The notes below the pieces were generated by a model. That model had not been told where the DNA came from and did not search any database. It saw only the letters and a program-made list of their open reading frames with translations. A program made the translations under genes and the position numbers. 64,000 nt of DNA from Corynebacterium sp. Marseille-P3884 (GTDB lineage Bacteria; Actinomycetota; Actinomycetes; Mycobacteriales; Mycobacteriaceae), in contig NZ_JAGKSD010000005.1 of NCBI RefSeq assembly GCF_017942225.1, forward strand, positions 109,868 through 173,867, in the 5' to 3' direction. Position 1 is the first letter of the stretch; every line of letters starts with the position of its first letter. Below, one piece after another: positions 44,898 through 55,151 of this stretch.

Positions 44898-46037
44898 ATT
44901 GTTCCTAGATTGGGTAACATAGCCTCTAACGCGTCTAGCCATCGTCTGGCGGTCACGCATAGGCGGCATCTCACTACGCCGTCCTGCCGCGCCCACGTGC
45001 TGCGCAATGTTGTACGCATGCTCATAGGCATCGATGATGGCCGCATCGGTGAGGCGTTGTCCAGCAGCACGGAGCCGGTGTCCGGTCTTTAAAGCATGGC
45101 GGAACGCCGTTTCATCACGGGCCGCGCACCCTTGACTAATCCAAAGGACACGGACGCCGTCGATCAGTTCTGGGTCATATTGATCAAGTCCTGCGCCTAT
45201 TTCGTTTTCAACATCTTCTGCAAGAGCTTTGAAGGCTTGGGCTTCTTCTCGACGAGCCTTCACTGCATTGATGAGTTCACGACCAGAGCTAAATTGCTGA
45301 CGCATGTTTTTACCGTACTGAGGGTGTCCAGCCATCTCACGCACCTGCCTTAGAAAGTCCTGGAGGCGAATGACGCGATCGTGTTGGTGATACCAGCGAT
45401 ATGCCTCTACTGACTTACCAGTATAAAAAGGACTACGACTAAAACGGTGCGCAAAGTGCGGGTCATGTGCGAGAAGAGCGCCTAACTCCTGGCTCGTAGC
45501 TTTTAGCAGCTCCATATTGCTGGAATGCTTATTTTTGCCGGTATACACCGGGTCAATCAGCCAAATAAACTGAGCTTTACCACTTAGCGGATTAATCCCG
45601 GCCCATGCTGGCCCAATGCCTCGCTGGACAAGGGCGAAGATAACGCTTTTAACATAAGCATTGAGATGAACTGGATGGCCTCCAGATTCTCCGGGCTGGT
45701 CAACATCAATAACCATAACCGCAGAATATTGCTTATTCGTCAGCATGACGTATTCACATCGACCGAGTTTCTCCGAATCAGTGCGATAAAGTCTCGGAAC
45801 GCTGCGCTTCTTACCGGTTTCTTCATCTACCACGACACGGTAAGCACTTTGAAAGTCACGGCTGATAGAACCGTGTAGCGCATCACGCCCAAGATGCTGG
45901 AGGAGTTTTTCCCGGTCAAGCTGACTTGCCGGAGTATCATCTAGACCTGCGCAATCCTGGCGCACTCTAGATGGCGTACCAACACGCGCACCGGTCAAAG
46001 TGCCCGGAGAGGAATCATTAGATAGAATCATGCACAT
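44880..46037 (-). CDS. Plasmid replication initiator Rep (pAL5000/pNG2-type), probably truncated
   Basis: The 385-residue protein begins its conserved part at DREKLLQHLGRDALHGSISR, then CEYVMLTNKQYSAVMVIDVD and GIGPAWAGINPLSGKAQFIW, features of theta-replicase (ColE2-related) initiators, followed by a PriCT-like segment QVREMAGHPQYGKNMRQQF. It ends TQSRNNEVSWV exactly where an IS-end sequence begins (44875-44897), so the DNA-binding C-terminus seen in relatives may be lost. No working origin can be assumed. Confidence 0.8.
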   Translation of the reverse strand: MCMILSNDSSPGTLTGARVGTPSRVRQDCAGLDDTPASQLDREKLLQHLGRDALHGSISRDFQSAYRVVVDEETGKKRSVPRLYRTDSEKLGRCEYVMLTNKQYSAVMVIDVDQPGESGGHPVHLNAYVKSVIFALVQRGIGPAWAGINPLSGKAQFIWLIDPVYTGKNKHSSNMELLKATSQELGALLAHDPHFAHRFSRSPFYTGKSVEAYRWYHQHDRVIRLQDFLRQVREMAGHPQYGKNMRQQFSSGRELINAVKARREEAQAFKALAEDVENEIGAGLDQYDPELIDGVRVLWISQGCAARDETAFRHALKTGHRLRAAGQRLTDAAIIDAYEHAYNIAQHVGAAGRRSEMPPMRDRQTMARRVRGYVTQSRNNEVSWV

Positions 46038-46254
46038 GCTTTCCCCCAGCTACTACTGGGTGATAAGCGAAGGTCACTTGGTTGCCGCCGAGTGGCCTTC
46101 TTTCGTCTTTAGTATCTCTCAACTGTAAAACACATGACTGTCATTTTGTGCGAGACACACATAAAGATATGTTTTACCTGCAGTAACAGTGTTTGAAATA
46201 TATTGCAACAAATGCTAAAACCGCAGAGTATCCTGCATAGATACAAGACATCGA
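46038..46254. other. AT-rich region upstream of rep
   Basis: This 217-nt stretch is clearly richer in A and T than its surroundings around 46120-46250 and lies just upstream of rep, the usual place of a theta origin. I see no regular iterons. Confidence 0.35.
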
Positions 46255-46482
46255 CTATGGATCATAGGGGTTAGCGGTACTCATGTGTACTGCCGTCCAA
46301 ATCAAAGGCTTGGTTGTCACCGAGGCAACCAGGACTACTCCAAGCACCACAGCCTCCAGGACTACAGATAACCAAAGAGCCTTTAAAGAGAAACCACATA
46401 GATAAACCCCAGTACTTTCTTCCTCACTGCCAATGCTCACTGGAGTGAACAATCCCTTGTGACTTTTGTCGAAGCTCCGCAC
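46255..46482 (-). CDS. Possible small membrane protein
   Basis: The 75-residue frame has one strong membrane helix (ALWLSVVLEAVVLGVVLVAS). There is no recognisable domain and no clear ribosome site. It may be a plasmid passenger or chance frame. Confidence 0.35.
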   Translation of the reverse strand: MRSFDKSHKGLFTPVSIGSEEESTGVYLCGFSLKALWLSVVLEAVVLGVVLVASVTTKPLIWTAVHMSTANPYDP

Positions 46483-46524
46483 AATGGTTATAGGCTGCTT
46501 CCCCCCGAACGGCCACTATGTATA

Positions 46525-46566
46525 AGTTCTAGCCCTGCCTCTCGCCCCTCAGGCAGGGCTAGAACT
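46525..46566. terminator. Perfect 16-bp hairpin
   Basis: AGTTCTAGCCCTGCCT (46525-46540) pairs perfectly with AGGCAGGGCTAGAACT (46551-46566) around a 10-nt loop. No long T run follows on either strand, so it may be a weak bidirectional terminator or a plasmid control element. Confidence 0.6.
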
Positions 46567-46713
46567 CGTTAATGATTTCTGAGTCAATCGAATACGAACA
46601 CTTCAGAGTACTAAGAGTGCAACTCCTACGGTAATCATCCGTTCTCGCCACGTAACTACTAGATGAGGGCACCCCTACCGGTAATCACTAATACAGGGTG
46701 CCTATCGTGATGA

Positions 46714-46983
46714 TTACTTTGACTGCTGCTCGTCCTTGGCGGCGACAATCATGTGCGCTAGCACCTCCAGGAACTTATTGAGGTTGCCTGGATCTGCCGT
46801 GATGGTTTCGAAGACTTCCTGAGACTCCCGGGCCGCCTGCACGAGTGCGCCGAACCCTTTGTTTTTAAAAGCGTCAGTGCCAGCAACCTGTGAGGGGTTA
46901 TTTTTCCTGACTAATGCCTGCACAGGGGCTGCTAACTGTCTCCGGCGTAACTGAGCACTCCAGCTGGGATTCGTCTGTTCCAC
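46714..46983 (-). CDS. Hypothetical plasmid protein
   Basis: The 89-residue protein (MEQTNPSWSAQLRRRQLAAP to AAKDEQQSK) is helical and charged with no recognised domain. It lies upstream of rep on the same strand. Just downstream of it, at 46627-46702, short repeats of the type CTACGGTAATCA and CTACCGGTAATCACT and an inverted GGCACCC/GGGTGCC pair suggest replication control sequences. Confidence 0.45.
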   Translation of the reverse strand: MEQTNPSWSAQLRRRQLAAPVQALVRKNNPSQVAGTDAFKNKGFGALVQAARESQEVFETITADPGNLNKFLEVLAHMIVAAKDEQQSK

Positions 46984-47281
46984 TCACCAATCTCGAACGC
47001 CTGCGAATCCAGTTGACATGGCCGGCTTCGTACCATGAGCACCAGCGACTGATCGGTGTTTGGTGGTGTCCGGCCCGTACCGGTCGTCACTGCCTTCGCC
47101 GACGTGGCAAGGAAGTCCACGGTTCTCATTAGACCGGGACCACTACTCTCCGACGCGCAGCGACACCGTCCAGCGGGTCGCCCCGCAGCATCGTTTCGCC
47201 ACGAGGCGCATGTCGGACGCTCCAGCCATCGTCTGCAGCACGCGTGCGATGTGGCTCATACGACCACCCCCTTCTTGCGGA
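46984..47281. other. Interval between plasmid backbone and copper cargo
   Basis: No gene is supported. Composition shifts here from the lower-GC plasmid part to the high-GC copper genes, so this is the likely junction. Confidence 0.35.
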
Positions 47282-47332
47282 ATACCTGCCAGGGGTATAC
47301 TGTTGACTTGTACAGGTACCCGGTAGGGGTAC
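47282..47332 (+). promoter_or_regulatory. Copper promoter with two CsoR-type palindromes
   Basis: ATACCTGCCAGGGGTAT (47282-47298) and GTACCCGGTAGGGGTAC (47316-47332) flank a -35-like TTGACT (47303-47308). The ATG of copZ is 26 nt further on, with AAGGAGG at 47344-47350. Confidence 0.75.
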
Positions 47333-47357
47333 TACAGAGACACAAGGAGGATACATA

Positions 47358-47567
47358 ATGGCTTCGAACAATTACCAGGTGACGGGCATGACCTGCGGGC
47401 ACTGCGAGATGTCGGTCCGCGAGGAAGTCGGTGAGATCCCCGGCGTCCAGGACATCCAGGTCAGCGCGCAGACCGGCAAGCTTAACGTCACCGCCGAGGG
47501 CGAGATTGACGATGCCAAGGTCCTCGCGGCGGTCGAGGAGGCCGGCTACTCGGCGGTGCGTGTCTGA
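47358..47567 (+). CDS. copZ: Copper chaperone CopZ (HMA domain)
   Basis: The 69-residue protein has the metal loop MTCGHCEMSV at residues 10-19, the ferredoxin-like HMA fold and a conserved Tyr near the C-terminus. It carries Cu(I) to CopA and CsoR. Its TGA overlaps the next start codon (TGATGA), and it follows the double CsoR operator. Confidence 0.93.
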   Translation: MASNNYQVTGMTCGHCEMSVREEVGEIPGVQDIQVSAQTGKLNVTAEGEIDDAKVLAAVEEAGYSAVRV

Positions 47568-48508
47568 TGAAGGCCGGAGGACGGCTTGCGCTCTACGGGG
47601 CCGGGCTGGTGGTGGCGTTCGGCGGGGCCTTCGGCCTTGCCGGCGCCGTCATTCCTGACAGCTTCGTAGCAGCATGGGCAGAAGGAAGTGACGTGAACAC
47701 ACACGGTGAAGGACACGGCGGCGCTGCGCAAGAAACTGCGGAGCCCACTCTGAACGGGGTCTCCGCAAGCGCGGACGGCTTCGTACTTTCCCCAGTCCAG
47801 GCTCCCACGGCTGCAGGCGAGGATGGAGACCTGAGTTTCCAGATCCTCGACGAGTCCGGCGAAGCGGTGACCGAGTACACTACCGCGCACGAGAAGGACC
47901 TGCATCTGATCGCCGTTCGCACCGATGGTACTGGTTTCCAGCACGTGCACCCCGAGCTTGACACGAGCACAGGCACTTGGTCGGTGCCGTGGACCTGGGA
48001 CGAGGCGGGCACCTACCGCGTGTACGCCGACTTCACACCCGAGGGCGAGGGAGCCGAAGGGATCACCCTGACTCGCGCCGTCGAGGTGGCGGGCGACTTC
48101 GCCCCTGTTGAGACCGAGTCACAGACCACCGACGAGGTCGACGGATACACCGTCTCCCTGAATGGCGACCTTACCGCCGGCACCTCAAGCGAGCTCACCA
48201 TCTCGGTCGAGCGCGACGGTCAGCCGGTGACCACGCTGGAGCCCTACCTGGGCGCGTTTGGCCACCTGGTGGCGCTGCGCGAAGGCGACCTCGCCTACTT
48301 GCACGTCCACGCCGAGGGCGACGAGCCCCAGGCCAGGGACACGGCCGGACCCGAGATCGGATTCGCAGCGGAGGCCCCGACCGCCGACCGTTACCTGCTC
48401 TACCTGGACTTCCAGGTCGATGGGCAGGTGCACACCGCCGAGTTCGTGATCGACGCCGAGCATGGTGACGGCTCGCAGACAGACGATTCGCATACCGGCG
48501 GCCACTGA
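47567..48508 (+). CDS. Secreted or membrane-anchored His-rich copper-site protein
   Basis: The 313-residue product starts with one hydrophobic segment ([20 protein letters not shown]) and a short His-rich part (NTHGEGHGG). Two repeated beta-sandwich modules follow, with the motifs FQHVHPEL and [10 protein letters not shown], and a terminal His-rich tail (DDSHTGGH). The His-x-His motifs are probable copper ligands outside the membrane. Its place between CopZ and CopA recurs in actinobacterial copper loci. Confidence 0.75.
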   Translation: MKAGGRLALYGAGLVVAFGGAFGLAGAVIPDSFVAAWAEGSDVNTHGEGHGGAAQETAEPTLNGVSASADGFVLSPVQAPTAAGEDGDLSFQILDESGEAVTEYTTAHEKDLHLIAVRTDGTGFQHVHPELDTSTGTWSVPWTWDEAGTYRVYADFTPEGEGAEGITLTRAVEVAGDFAPVETESQTTDEVDGYTVSLNGDLTAGTSSELTISVERDGQPVTTLEPYLGAFGHLVALREGDLAYLHVHAEGDEPQARDTAGPEIGFAAEAPTADRYLLYLDFQVDGQVHTAEFVIDAEHGDGSQTDDSHTGGH

Positions 48509-48555
48509 CCCGCAGGGCCTGGCGTCGCACGAGAGATGAAGAGAGAAGGAAGAGG

Positions 48556-50826
48556 ATGAGTACATTAGCGCCCCCCATCGGTGGGCCGGACATCGAGCTG
48601 GAGATCGGCGGGATGACCTGCGCCTCCTGTGCGAACCGGATCGAGAAGAAGCTGAACAAGCTCGAGGGCGTCGCGGCCACGGTCAACTACGCCACCGAGA
48701 AGGCCAAGGTCACCGTGCCTGCCGGCTACGATCCGGGCCTGCTGGTCGCCGAGGTCGAGAAGACCGGCTACACGGCTGCGCTGCCCAAGCCCAAGGGCAC
48801 CACGGCGAACACGTCGGAGACCGAGGCCGGGGAGGAGGAAGACACTGAGCTCACCTCGCTGCGCCATCGGCTAGTCGGCGCCATTGTGCTCACGGTTCCC
48901 GTGATCGCCATGGCCATGATCCCCGCACTGCAGTTCGTATATTGGCAGTGGGCCTCACTCGCGCTTGCCGCCCCGGTGATCATCTGGGCAGCCTGGCCGT
49001 TCCATAAGGCCGCATGGACGAACCTCAAGCACGGTACCGCGACGATGGACACACTCATCTCGATGGGCACCTCGGTCGCACTGCTGTGGTCCGTCTACGC
49101 ACTATTCTTCGGAACCGCTGGCACACCCGGGATGACGCACCCGTTCGAGTTCACGATCGCTCCCTCGGATGGCGCGGCGAACATCTATCTCGAAGTTGGC
49201 GCGGGCGTGACGATGTTCATCCTCGCCGGCCGCTACTTCGAGAAGCGCTCCAAACGCCAGGCCGGGGCCGCGCTGCGCGCCCTCCTGGAGCTCGGCGCGA
49301 AGGAAGTCGCCGTGCTCCGCGACGGCGTTGAGGTGAAGATCCCCACCTCTGACCTCCAGGTCGGCGACGAGTTCATCGTTCGTCCGGGTGAGAAGATCGC
49401 CACCGACGGCATCGTGGTCTCCGGCTCCTCCGCGGTGGACGCCTCCATGCTCACCGGCGAGTCCGTACCGGTCGAGGTCCGCGAGGGCGACTCGGTCACC
49501 GGTGCCACCGTCAACGCGGGCGGCCGCCTTGTCGTGCGGGCGACCCGTGTCGGTTCGGACACGCAGCTTGCGCAGATGGCGAAGCTCGTCGAGGATGCGC
49601 AGACTGGCAAGGCCGAGGTGCAGCGTCTGGCTGACACGATCTCCGGCGTGTTCGTGCCGATCGTCATCGTCGTCGCGTTCATCACCCTCGGCGCCTGGCT
49701 GGGAGCCGGATTCCCCGTCGCCGCCGCGTTCACCGCAGCGGTCGCCGTGCTCGTTATCGCCTGCCCCTGCGCGCTGGGACTCGCGACTCCGACCGCGCTG
49801 CTGGTCGGCACCGGCCGCGGGGCGCAGATGGGCATCCTCATCAAGGGCCCAGAGGTGCTGGAGTCCACCCGCAAGGTCGATACCGTCGTGCTCGACAAGA
49901 CCGGTACCGTCACCAGCGGCAAGATGACCCTGACAGATGTGATCACCGAATCCGGTGTGGACCGTGCCGAGCTGCTGCGCTTCGCGGGTGCGTTGGAGGA
50001 CTCCTCGGAGCACCCGATCGCGCAGGCGATCGCCAAGGGCGCCACCCAGGAAGTCGGCCAGTTGCCCACGCCCGAGGACTTCGCCAATGTTGAAGGCAAG
50101 GGCGTGCAGGGCATCGTCGAGGGCACCCCGGTCGTCGTCGGACGCGAGTCGCTGCTGGCCGACTGGTCACAGAAGCTCTCTCCGGAGGTCGCACGGGCGA
50201 AGGCTCAAGCTGAGGGTGAAGGCAAGACGGTCGTCGCGATCGGCTGGGACGGTGCTGCGCGCGGCATCCTCGTCGTCGCCGACACCGTCAAGCCCACGAG
50301 CGCGGAGGCGATCCGCGGGCTCAAGGAGATCGGCCTGACCCCGGTGCTGCTCACCGGTGACAATGAGGCCGTGGCCCGCCAGATCGCCGCCGAGGTCGGC
50401 ATCGAGGAGGTCATCGCCGAGGTGCTGCCCAAGGACAAGGTCGACGTCGTCACCCGTCTCCAGGGCGAGGGCAAGATCGTCGCGATGGTCGGCGACGGCG
50501 TCAACGACGCCCCCGCGCTCGCGCAGGCCGATCTGGGCCTGGCGATGGGCACCGGCACGGACGTCGCGATCGAGGCCTCCGACATCACCCTGGTCCGCGG
50601 CGACCTGCGGGCCGCGGTCGACGCGATCCGTCTGTCTCGGAAGACACTTTCGACGATCAAGACCAACCTGTTCTGGGCATTCGCCTATAACACCGCCGCG
50701 ATCCCAGTCGCAGCGCTGGGCATGCTCAACCCCATGCTCGCAGGCGCGGCGATGGCGTTCTCCAGCGTCTTCGTCGTCGGCAACAGCCTCCGCCTGCGCG
50801 GGTTCAAGAGCGTCGCCACGAAGTGA
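48556..50826 (+). CDS. copA: Cu(I)-exporting P1B-1 ATPase CopA
   Basis: The 756-residue pump has one N-terminal HMA domain ([15 protein letters not shown]), the transport site [16 protein letters not shown], phosphorylation site [21 protein letters not shown] and [18 protein letters not shown]7 and TM8 carry FAYNTAAIP and MAFSSVFV, matching the Cu(I) group. It exports Cu(I) at the expense of ATP. Confidence 0.95.
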   Translation: MSTLAPPIGGPDIELEIGGMTCASCANRIEKKLNKLEGVAATVNYATEKAKVTVPAGYDPGLLVAEVEKTGYTAALPKPKGTTANTSETEAGEEEDTELTSLRHRLVGAIVLTVPVIAMAMIPALQFVYWQWASLALAAPVIIWAAWPFHKAAWTNLKHGTATMDTLISMGTSVALLWSVYALFFGTAGTPGMTHPFEFTIAPSDGAANIYLEVGAGVTMFILAGRYFEKRSKRQAGAALRALLELGAKEVAVLRDGVEVKIPTSDLQVGDEFIVRPGEKIATDGIVVSGSSAVDASMLTGESVPVEVREGDSVTGATVNAGGRLVVRATRVGSDTQLAQMAKLVEDAQTGKAEVQRLADTISGVFVPIVIVVAFITLGAWLGAGFPVAAAFTAAVAVLVIACPCALGLATPTALLVGTGRGAQMGILIKGPEVLESTRKVDTVVLDKTGTVTSGKMTLTDVITESGVDRAELLRFAGALEDSSEHPIAQAIAKGATQEVGQLPTPEDFANVEGKGVQGIVEGTPVVVGRESLLADWSQKLSPEVARAKAQAEGEGKTVVAIGWDGAARGILVVADTVKPTSAEAIRGLKEIGLTPVLLTGDNEAVARQIAAEVGIEEVIAEVLPKDKVDVVTRLQGEGKIVAMVGDGVNDAPALAQADLGLAMGTGTDVAIEASDITLVRGDLRAAVDAIRLSRKTLSTIKTNLFWAFAYNTAAIPVAALGMLNPMLAGAAMAFSSVFVVGNSLRLRGFKSVATK

Positions 50827-50832
50827 CGAACG

Positions 50833-50892
50833 AGAACCCACCCATCCATACCAATCCGATACAGAACCCACCCATCCATACGAATCCGATAC
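50833..50892. repeat. Tandem 30-bp duplication before the YHS gene
   Basis: The unit AGAACCCACCCATCCATACC and the next 10 nt is repeated once with a 30-nt period and one mismatch; a third partial AGAA follows. It spans the end of copA to the ribosome site of the YHS gene. Confidence 0.85.
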
Positions 50893-50909
50893 AGAAGGAA
50901 CACCAGAAA

Positions 50910-51161
50910 ATGAGCAACTGCTGTAGCACGAACGAGACTAACCCCGCCGCCGAGAACGGTGGACGCGAGAACCTGCTCGGCGGGGGCGCCGATGACATGA
51001 CCACCTGCCCGGTCATGGTCGGCACCCCGGTCAGCAAGAAGACCGCCGAGGCCGCCGGCCTCTACCGCGACTTCAAGGGCGAGCGCTACTACTTCTGCTG
51101 CGCCGGCTGCGGCCCCGCATTTGATTCGGACCCCGCCAAATACGCCGCCAACATGGCGTAA
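50910..51161 (+). CDS. Small Cys-rich YHS-domain metal-binding protein
   Basis: The 83-residue protein starts MSNCCSTNETN and has TCPVMVGTPVSKKTAEAAGL and YFCCAGCGPAFDSDP, the YHS fold with a CC-x2-C site. Such proteins accompany CopA and may act as soluble copper buffers or deliver copper to the pump. Confidence 0.82.
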   Translation: MSNCCSTNETNPAAENGGRENLLGGGADDMTTCPVMVGTPVSKKTAEAAGLYRDFKGERYYFCCAGCGPAFDSDPAKYAANMA

Positions 51162-51228
51162 TCCACCAGCGTGCCGGGGTGCCGCGGCACCGCTGCGGCA
51201 CCCCGGCGCCTGATCGGAGCGAACCGAC

Positions 51229-51582
51229 ATGACCACCCCGACCTCAATGACCGAACCTCACATCGACACTTGCCCGGCGGGAGGCGACGGCGATCCGTCC
51301 GTCCACGGATACATCAGCGACAAGGCGACGTACCGCAATCGCCTGCGGCGCCTCGAAGGCCAAATCCGCGGCATCGATCGGATGATCGATGAGGACCGCT
51401 ACTGCATCGACATCTTCACCCAGATCTCCGCAGCCACCAGGGCACTCGAAAACGTCGCCCTCGGACTGCTCGACGATCACCTCAAGCATTGCGTCCTCGA
51501 CGCCGCCCTCGCCGGTGGACCAGTCAGCGAGCAGAGGCTCGGCGAGGCATCCGAGGCCATCGCCCGTCTCGTTCGCTCCTGA
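51229..51582 (+). CDS. csoR: CsoR-type copper-sensing repressor, first copy
   Basis: The 117-residue four-helix protein has the CsoR/FrmR fold: RNRLRRLEGQIRGIDRMIDE, then the Cu(I) ligands Cys in RYCIDIFTQ and the His-x3-Cys pair in DHLKHCVLD. Apo-CsoR binds TACCCC-type palindromes and releases on Cu(I). Several such sites lie in this island. Confidence 0.93.
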   Translation: MTTPTSMTEPHIDTCPAGGDGDPSVHGYISDKATYRNRLRRLEGQIRGIDRMIDEDRYCIDIFTQISAATRALENVALGLLDDHLKHCVLDAALAGGPVSEQRLGEASEAIARLVRS

Positions 51583-51629
51583 CGCCCGCACACCAAATCG
51601 ATCACGACCTGCAGCCCAGGAGTTTCCCT

Positions 51630-52775
51630 ATGACCACACAACACGTCCTCATCCTCGGTTCAGGAGCAGCCGGAGCCGCAGCCGCCCGCACTCTCGCCAC
51701 ACGTGACGACGTCCGGGTGACGATGGTGACCCGCACCGGGGAGACGCCTTACACGCGAATGCTCATCAAAGGAATCGCGTTCGGCCCGACCCCGCCGGAG
51801 ATGATCAAGCTCCCGCTACCTCAGATTGAGGTCATCGCCGACACCGTGCTCGATGTCGATACTACGGCGAAGCGGGTCCAACTGACCTCCGGCGCGCAGG
51901 TCTCCTACGACGCGCTCATTGTCGCGACAGGGAGCGTGCCCCGCTCTCTGCCCGCGGGTGTACTCGAAGGCGACGACGTCGGACAAGGCCGGGTCACTGC
52001 TCTGCACTCCTTGGAAGATGCCATGGGTATCCGCGATCTGCTGACCAGCCTGGCACGGCCGGCGCGAGTGACGATCTATGGCGGCGGAATCATCGCAGCC
52101 GAGACCGCTTCGTCGCTGCAAGCCGACGGACACATGGTCATGCTGGTCTCTCGCAGTTCTGTTCCCGGCATCGGAGCGTTTGGGGCGCCGGTGGCTGAGC
52201 GCCTCGCCGCTGACCATGCCGCCAAGGTGCAGACTCGATTCGGTCGCACTCTCCAGCATGTCGACGAAACAGAATCCGGTGTTGCCATCACCCTCGACGA
52301 CGATCAACGCATCGTGGCCGACTTACTCCTCGTTGCGCTCGGCACGACGCCCGCAGCCCCGTCGCCGTGGACGAACGGCATCGACGTCGATGATCGCCTC
52401 CGTGCCGCAGCAGACCACGTCTACGCCGCCGGAGGTGTAGCTACGCATCACGACGAAGCACTGGGCGTCTGGCGCATCGACCATTGGGAAGACGCCGCCG
52501 CGCAGGGCACGCACGCCGCACAGGCCGCACTGCACGACCTCGACATCAGCGACGATCCGGGCACCTACCTGCCGCGCAGCCCCTACATGGCGCTGGTCTA
52601 CGGTCAGATGATCTCCGGAGTCGGGTACACCGCTGGTGCAGACGCCCAGGTGGAAGCCGGCGAGGAGTTCATCGTGCGCCACGAGACCGACGGCACCGTC
52701 GTCGGCGTCACCGGCATCGACGCGGTCGGCACCGTCTACCAGTGGGGTCAGCAGCTCCACGGCCTGCAGGCATAG
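51630..52775 (+). CDS. FAD/NAD(P)-dependent oxidoreductase
   Basis: The 381-residue protein has an N-terminal FAD motif LILGSGAAGAAAARTLA, an NAD(P) motif VTIYGGGIIAAETASSL near residue 150 and the C-terminal FAD segment VYAAGGVATHHDEALG. There is no CxxxxC redox disulfide, so it belongs with ferredoxin or rubredoxin reductase-like enzymes rather than mercuric reductase. A 7Fe ferredoxin is encoded two genes later and may be its partner. Confidence 0.8.
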   Translation: MTTQHVLILGSGAAGAAAARTLATRDDVRVTMVTRTGETPYTRMLIKGIAFGPTPPEMIKLPLPQIEVIADTVLDVDTTAKRVQLTSGAQVSYDALIVATGSVPRSLPAGVLEGDDVGQGRVTALHSLEDAMGIRDLLTSLARPARVTIYGGGIIAAETASSLQADGHMVMLVSRSSVPGIGAFGAPVAERLAADHAAKVQTRFGRTLQHVDETESGVAITLDDDQRIVADLLLVALGTTPAAPSPWTNGIDVDDRLRAAADHVYAAGGVATHHDEALGVWRIDHWEDAAAQGTHAAQAALHDLDISDDPGTYLPRSPYMALVYGQMISGVGYTAGADAQVEAGEEFIVRHETDGTVVGVTGIDAVGTVYQWGQQLHGLQA

Positions 52776-52778
52776 ACG

Positions 52779-53963
52779 ATGGCGGGCGACTATACGAGGC
52801 AGATCCCGCGGCGGGGTTTCGCGCTCGCGATGGCAGCGACCATTCTCATGATGGCGGCTGCCAGCGCGCCGTCGTTGTTCTACCCCCAGATCGCAGAACA
52901 GCTCGGACTCGTCCCCGTCGCCACCACACTCGTATTCGCGGTCTACACCTTCACCCTCCTGGCCGCGCTGCTCTACCTCGGACCGCTCTCCGATCACATC
53001 GGCCGACGTCCGGTCGTAACCGCCGGTTCCCTGGCGCTGGCACTCAGCCTGGCCATGTTCTGGTTCGCCGACAGCCTCGCGACACTCCTGGTCGCCCGCG
53101 CTCTGCAAGGACTCGCAGCGGGTCTGCTCATCCCGGCCCTGTCGGCGATGATGATCGACTTCGAGCCGCCGTCGCATCCGAACATCGCAGCCCTGTGGAA
53201 CACGATCGGGCCGATGATCGGTCTCGGGACCGGGGCACTCGGTGCTGCGCTGCTCCTCGATCTCACCCCCGAACCGACAGCTGCGGTCTTCGGCCCGCTC
53301 GTGCTCGCCTTCCTCACCGTGGCAGCGACGGTGTGGAGCACACCGGAACTGGTCCCCAAGACCCGGATACGACGTGGCGACCTCCGCCCGCGGTTTATGG
53401 TGCCACTGCACCTGCGCCGCATGTTCACCGCCGGTGTGCCCGCGATTATCGCCGGGTGGGCGACCAACGGACTCTTCCTCGCGCTCGGAGCCGGCCTCGT
53501 CGGCAGTGAGCTCGGGGGCTCCACGCACACCCACGCGGGCATCGTCATCTTCGCACTGGCGATCTCCGGAATCACCGCCTCGTCCGTCCTGCAGCGGCGT
53601 TCCGCCCGCACCATCAGCCTGTATGCGACCAGCGCCCTGGCATTCGGCACCGCAGCGAGCATCGTCGCCCTCGCACTCGGTTCCTACCCGGCCTACGTCG
53701 TGTCGGTCGCGATCGTCGGTTCCGGGTTCGGCACAGCGTTCCTCGGGGTGCTGCGCACACTCATGCCCCACACGGCATCGTCGGAACGCGCCGCCGTGAT
53801 GGCTGTGATCTACACGGTCGCCTACCTGGCATTCGGCGTGCCCACCATCGTCGCCGGGTTGCTCGTGCCGGTACTCACCCTGTCAGGAACGATGACAGTC
53901 CTCGGTGCGATCATCATCGCCCTCAGCCTTGCAGCCACCGTCCTACGCCTGCGCATTCCTTAG
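52779..53963 (+). CDS. MFS transporter
   Basis: The 394-residue protein has 12 hydrophobic segments and the MFS loop LYLGPLSDHIGRRPVV between helices 2 and 3, and VARALQGLAAGLLIPAL in helix 4. The substrate cannot be read. It starts 3 nt after the oxidoreductase gene and is probably co-transcribed in the island. Confidence 0.88.
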   Translation: MAGDYTRQIPRRGFALAMAATILMMAAASAPSLFYPQIAEQLGLVPVATTLVFAVYTFTLLAALLYLGPLSDHIGRRPVVTAGSLALALSLAMFWFADSLATLLVARALQGLAAGLLIPALSAMMIDFEPPSHPNIAALWNTIGPMIGLGTGALGAALLLDLTPEPTAAVFGPLVLAFLTVAATVWSTPELVPKTRIRRGDLRPRFMVPLHLRRMFTAGVPAIIAGWATNGLFLALGAGLVGSELGGSTHTHAGIVIFALAISGITASSVLQRRSARTISLYATSALAFGTAASIVALALGSYPAYVVSVAIVGSGFGTAFLGVLRTLMPHTASSERAAVMAVIYTVAYLAFGVPTIVAGLLVPVLTLSGTMTVLGAIIIALSLAATVLRLRIP

Positions 53964-54052
53964 CCGGCCGCAGATCCGGCAGAGACTGACGACTTCTCCG
54001 AACTCCCCACCGACTCTCGCCGCCGAACCGCACCCGACCAAGAAGAGCAGCC

Positions 54053-54382
54053 ATGACCTATGCGATCGCGCTTCCCTGCGCGGACGTCAAGGACCGCGCC
54101 TGCATCGACGAATGTCCTGTCGACTGCATCTACGAGGGCGAACGCTCGCTCTACATCCATCCCGACGAATGCGTTGACTGCGGAGCCTGCGAACCGGTTT
54201 GTCCCGTCGAGGCCATCTACTACGAAGACGACCTGCCCGACGAATGGTCTGACTACTACAAGGCCAACGTCGAGTTCTTCGACGAATTTGGTTCTCCCGG
54301 TGGAGCCGCGAAGATCGGACCGGCGGGCTTCGACCATCCCCTCATCGCCGCATTGCCCATCCAACATGAGCAGTCCCTCTGA
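54053..54382 (+). CDS. fdxA: 7Fe-type ferredoxin
   Basis: The 109-residue protein starts [20 protein letters not shown] and has [20 protein letters not shown] and [20 protein letters not shown]: Cys spacing for one [3Fe-4S]/[4Fe-4S] pair as in FdxA. It probably donates electrons to or from the adjacent FAD enzyme. Confidence 0.93.
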   Translation: MTYAIALPCADVKDRACIDECPVDCIYEGERSLYIHPDECVDCGACEPVCPVEAIYYEDDLPDEWSDYYKANVEFFDEFGSPGGAAKIGPAGFDHPLIAALPIQHEQSL

Positions 54383-54425
54383 GAAGGACAATTCGATCGA
54401 TTCACGCCGGTACAACGCGCAATCC

Positions 54426-54454
54426 TTGACTAGTACCCCTGGGGGGTATAGGGT
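54426..54454 (+). promoter_or_regulatory. CsoR-box promoter of the DUF1541 lipoprotein
   Basis: -35 TTGACT (54426-54431), a 17-nt spacer filled by the palindrome TACCCCTGGGGGGTA (54434-54448) and -10 TAGGGT (54449-54454). Repressor binding would occlude RNA polymerase. Confidence 0.82.
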
Positions 54455-54479
54455 AGGTGTCATGATGAAAGGAGCTGAC

Positions 54480-55088
54480 ATGCAGAGGAGACTGCGAGCA
54501 GGGCTGGCAGCAGGAGTGCTCGGAGTGACACTCGTGCTCGCCGGTTGCAGCAGCGGAGCAGACGAAGACCAGCAGACCGACCCTTCGGCTACTGAGGAGC
54601 AGGGCCACGGCGGCGACAATGCAGAAAGCGGAGATGAGGAAATGGATCACTCGATGGAGCACCCGATGGACGGCGGACCGGCACCCGAGGGTATCGCCGA
54701 AGCCAGTGACCCCACATACCCGGTCGGCACAGAGGTACAGCTCACGGCCGACCACATGGAAGGCATGGACGGTGCGACAGCGACGATCTCCGGCGCATTC
54801 GACACGTACACGTACTCCGTGAACTACACTAACGCAGGTGGCGGCGACCCCGTCACGGACCACAAGTGGGTCGTGCAGGAAGAAATCGAGGATGCCGGCG
54901 ACGAGCGCCTGACCGATGGCACAGCGGTGACGCTGCTCGCCAAGCACATGGAGGGCATGGAGGGCGCGAGGGCCACCATCGCTTCGTCCACCGATGAGAC
55001 GGTCTACATGGTCGACTACGAGACGGACGGCATGAAGATGACGAACCACAAGTGGGTCGTCGAGAGCGAGATCCAACCAGCGCCCTGA
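54480..55088 (+). CDS. YdhK/DUF1541 copper-associated lipoprotein
   Basis: The 202-residue product has a lipoprotein signal with lipobox LAGC, an acidic His-Met-rich linker (EEMDHSMEHPMDGG) and two tandem DUF1541 repeats, each with ADHMEGM/AKHMEGM and ending DHKWVVQ/NHKWVVE. The Met and His runs are likely surface copper ligands. ATG 54480 follows AAAGGAG by 7 nt. Confidence 0.88.
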   Translation: MQRRLRAGLAAGVLGVTLVLAGCSSGADEDQQTDPSATEEQGHGGDNAESGDEEMDHSMEHPMDGGPAPEGIAEASDPTYPVGTEVQLTADHMEGMDGATATISGAFDTYTYSVNYTNAGGGDPVTDHKWVVQEEIEDAGDERLTDGTAVTLLAKHMEGMEGARATIASSTDETVYMVDYETDGMKMTNHKWVVESEIQPAP

Positions 55089-55151
55089 GCCGACGTTCGC
55101 TTGCCCGGCGACCGGGTGAGCGGCATGGCTCGATGACGAAGGAGAAGAACG

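Noticed and set aside
46525..46566. Integron attC site
   Set aside because: No integrase and no cassette structure; the perfect simple hairpin fits a terminator or plasmid control element better.
51630..52775. Mercuric reductase
   Set aside because: The FAD and NAD motifs are there but the CxxxxC redox pair and C-terminal Cys pair are missing, and no merR/merT is nearby.
52323..53771. 482-codon open frame antisense to the oxidoreductase and MFS genes
   Set aside because: Low-complexity Arg/Gly/Glu composition and overlap with two well-supported genes.
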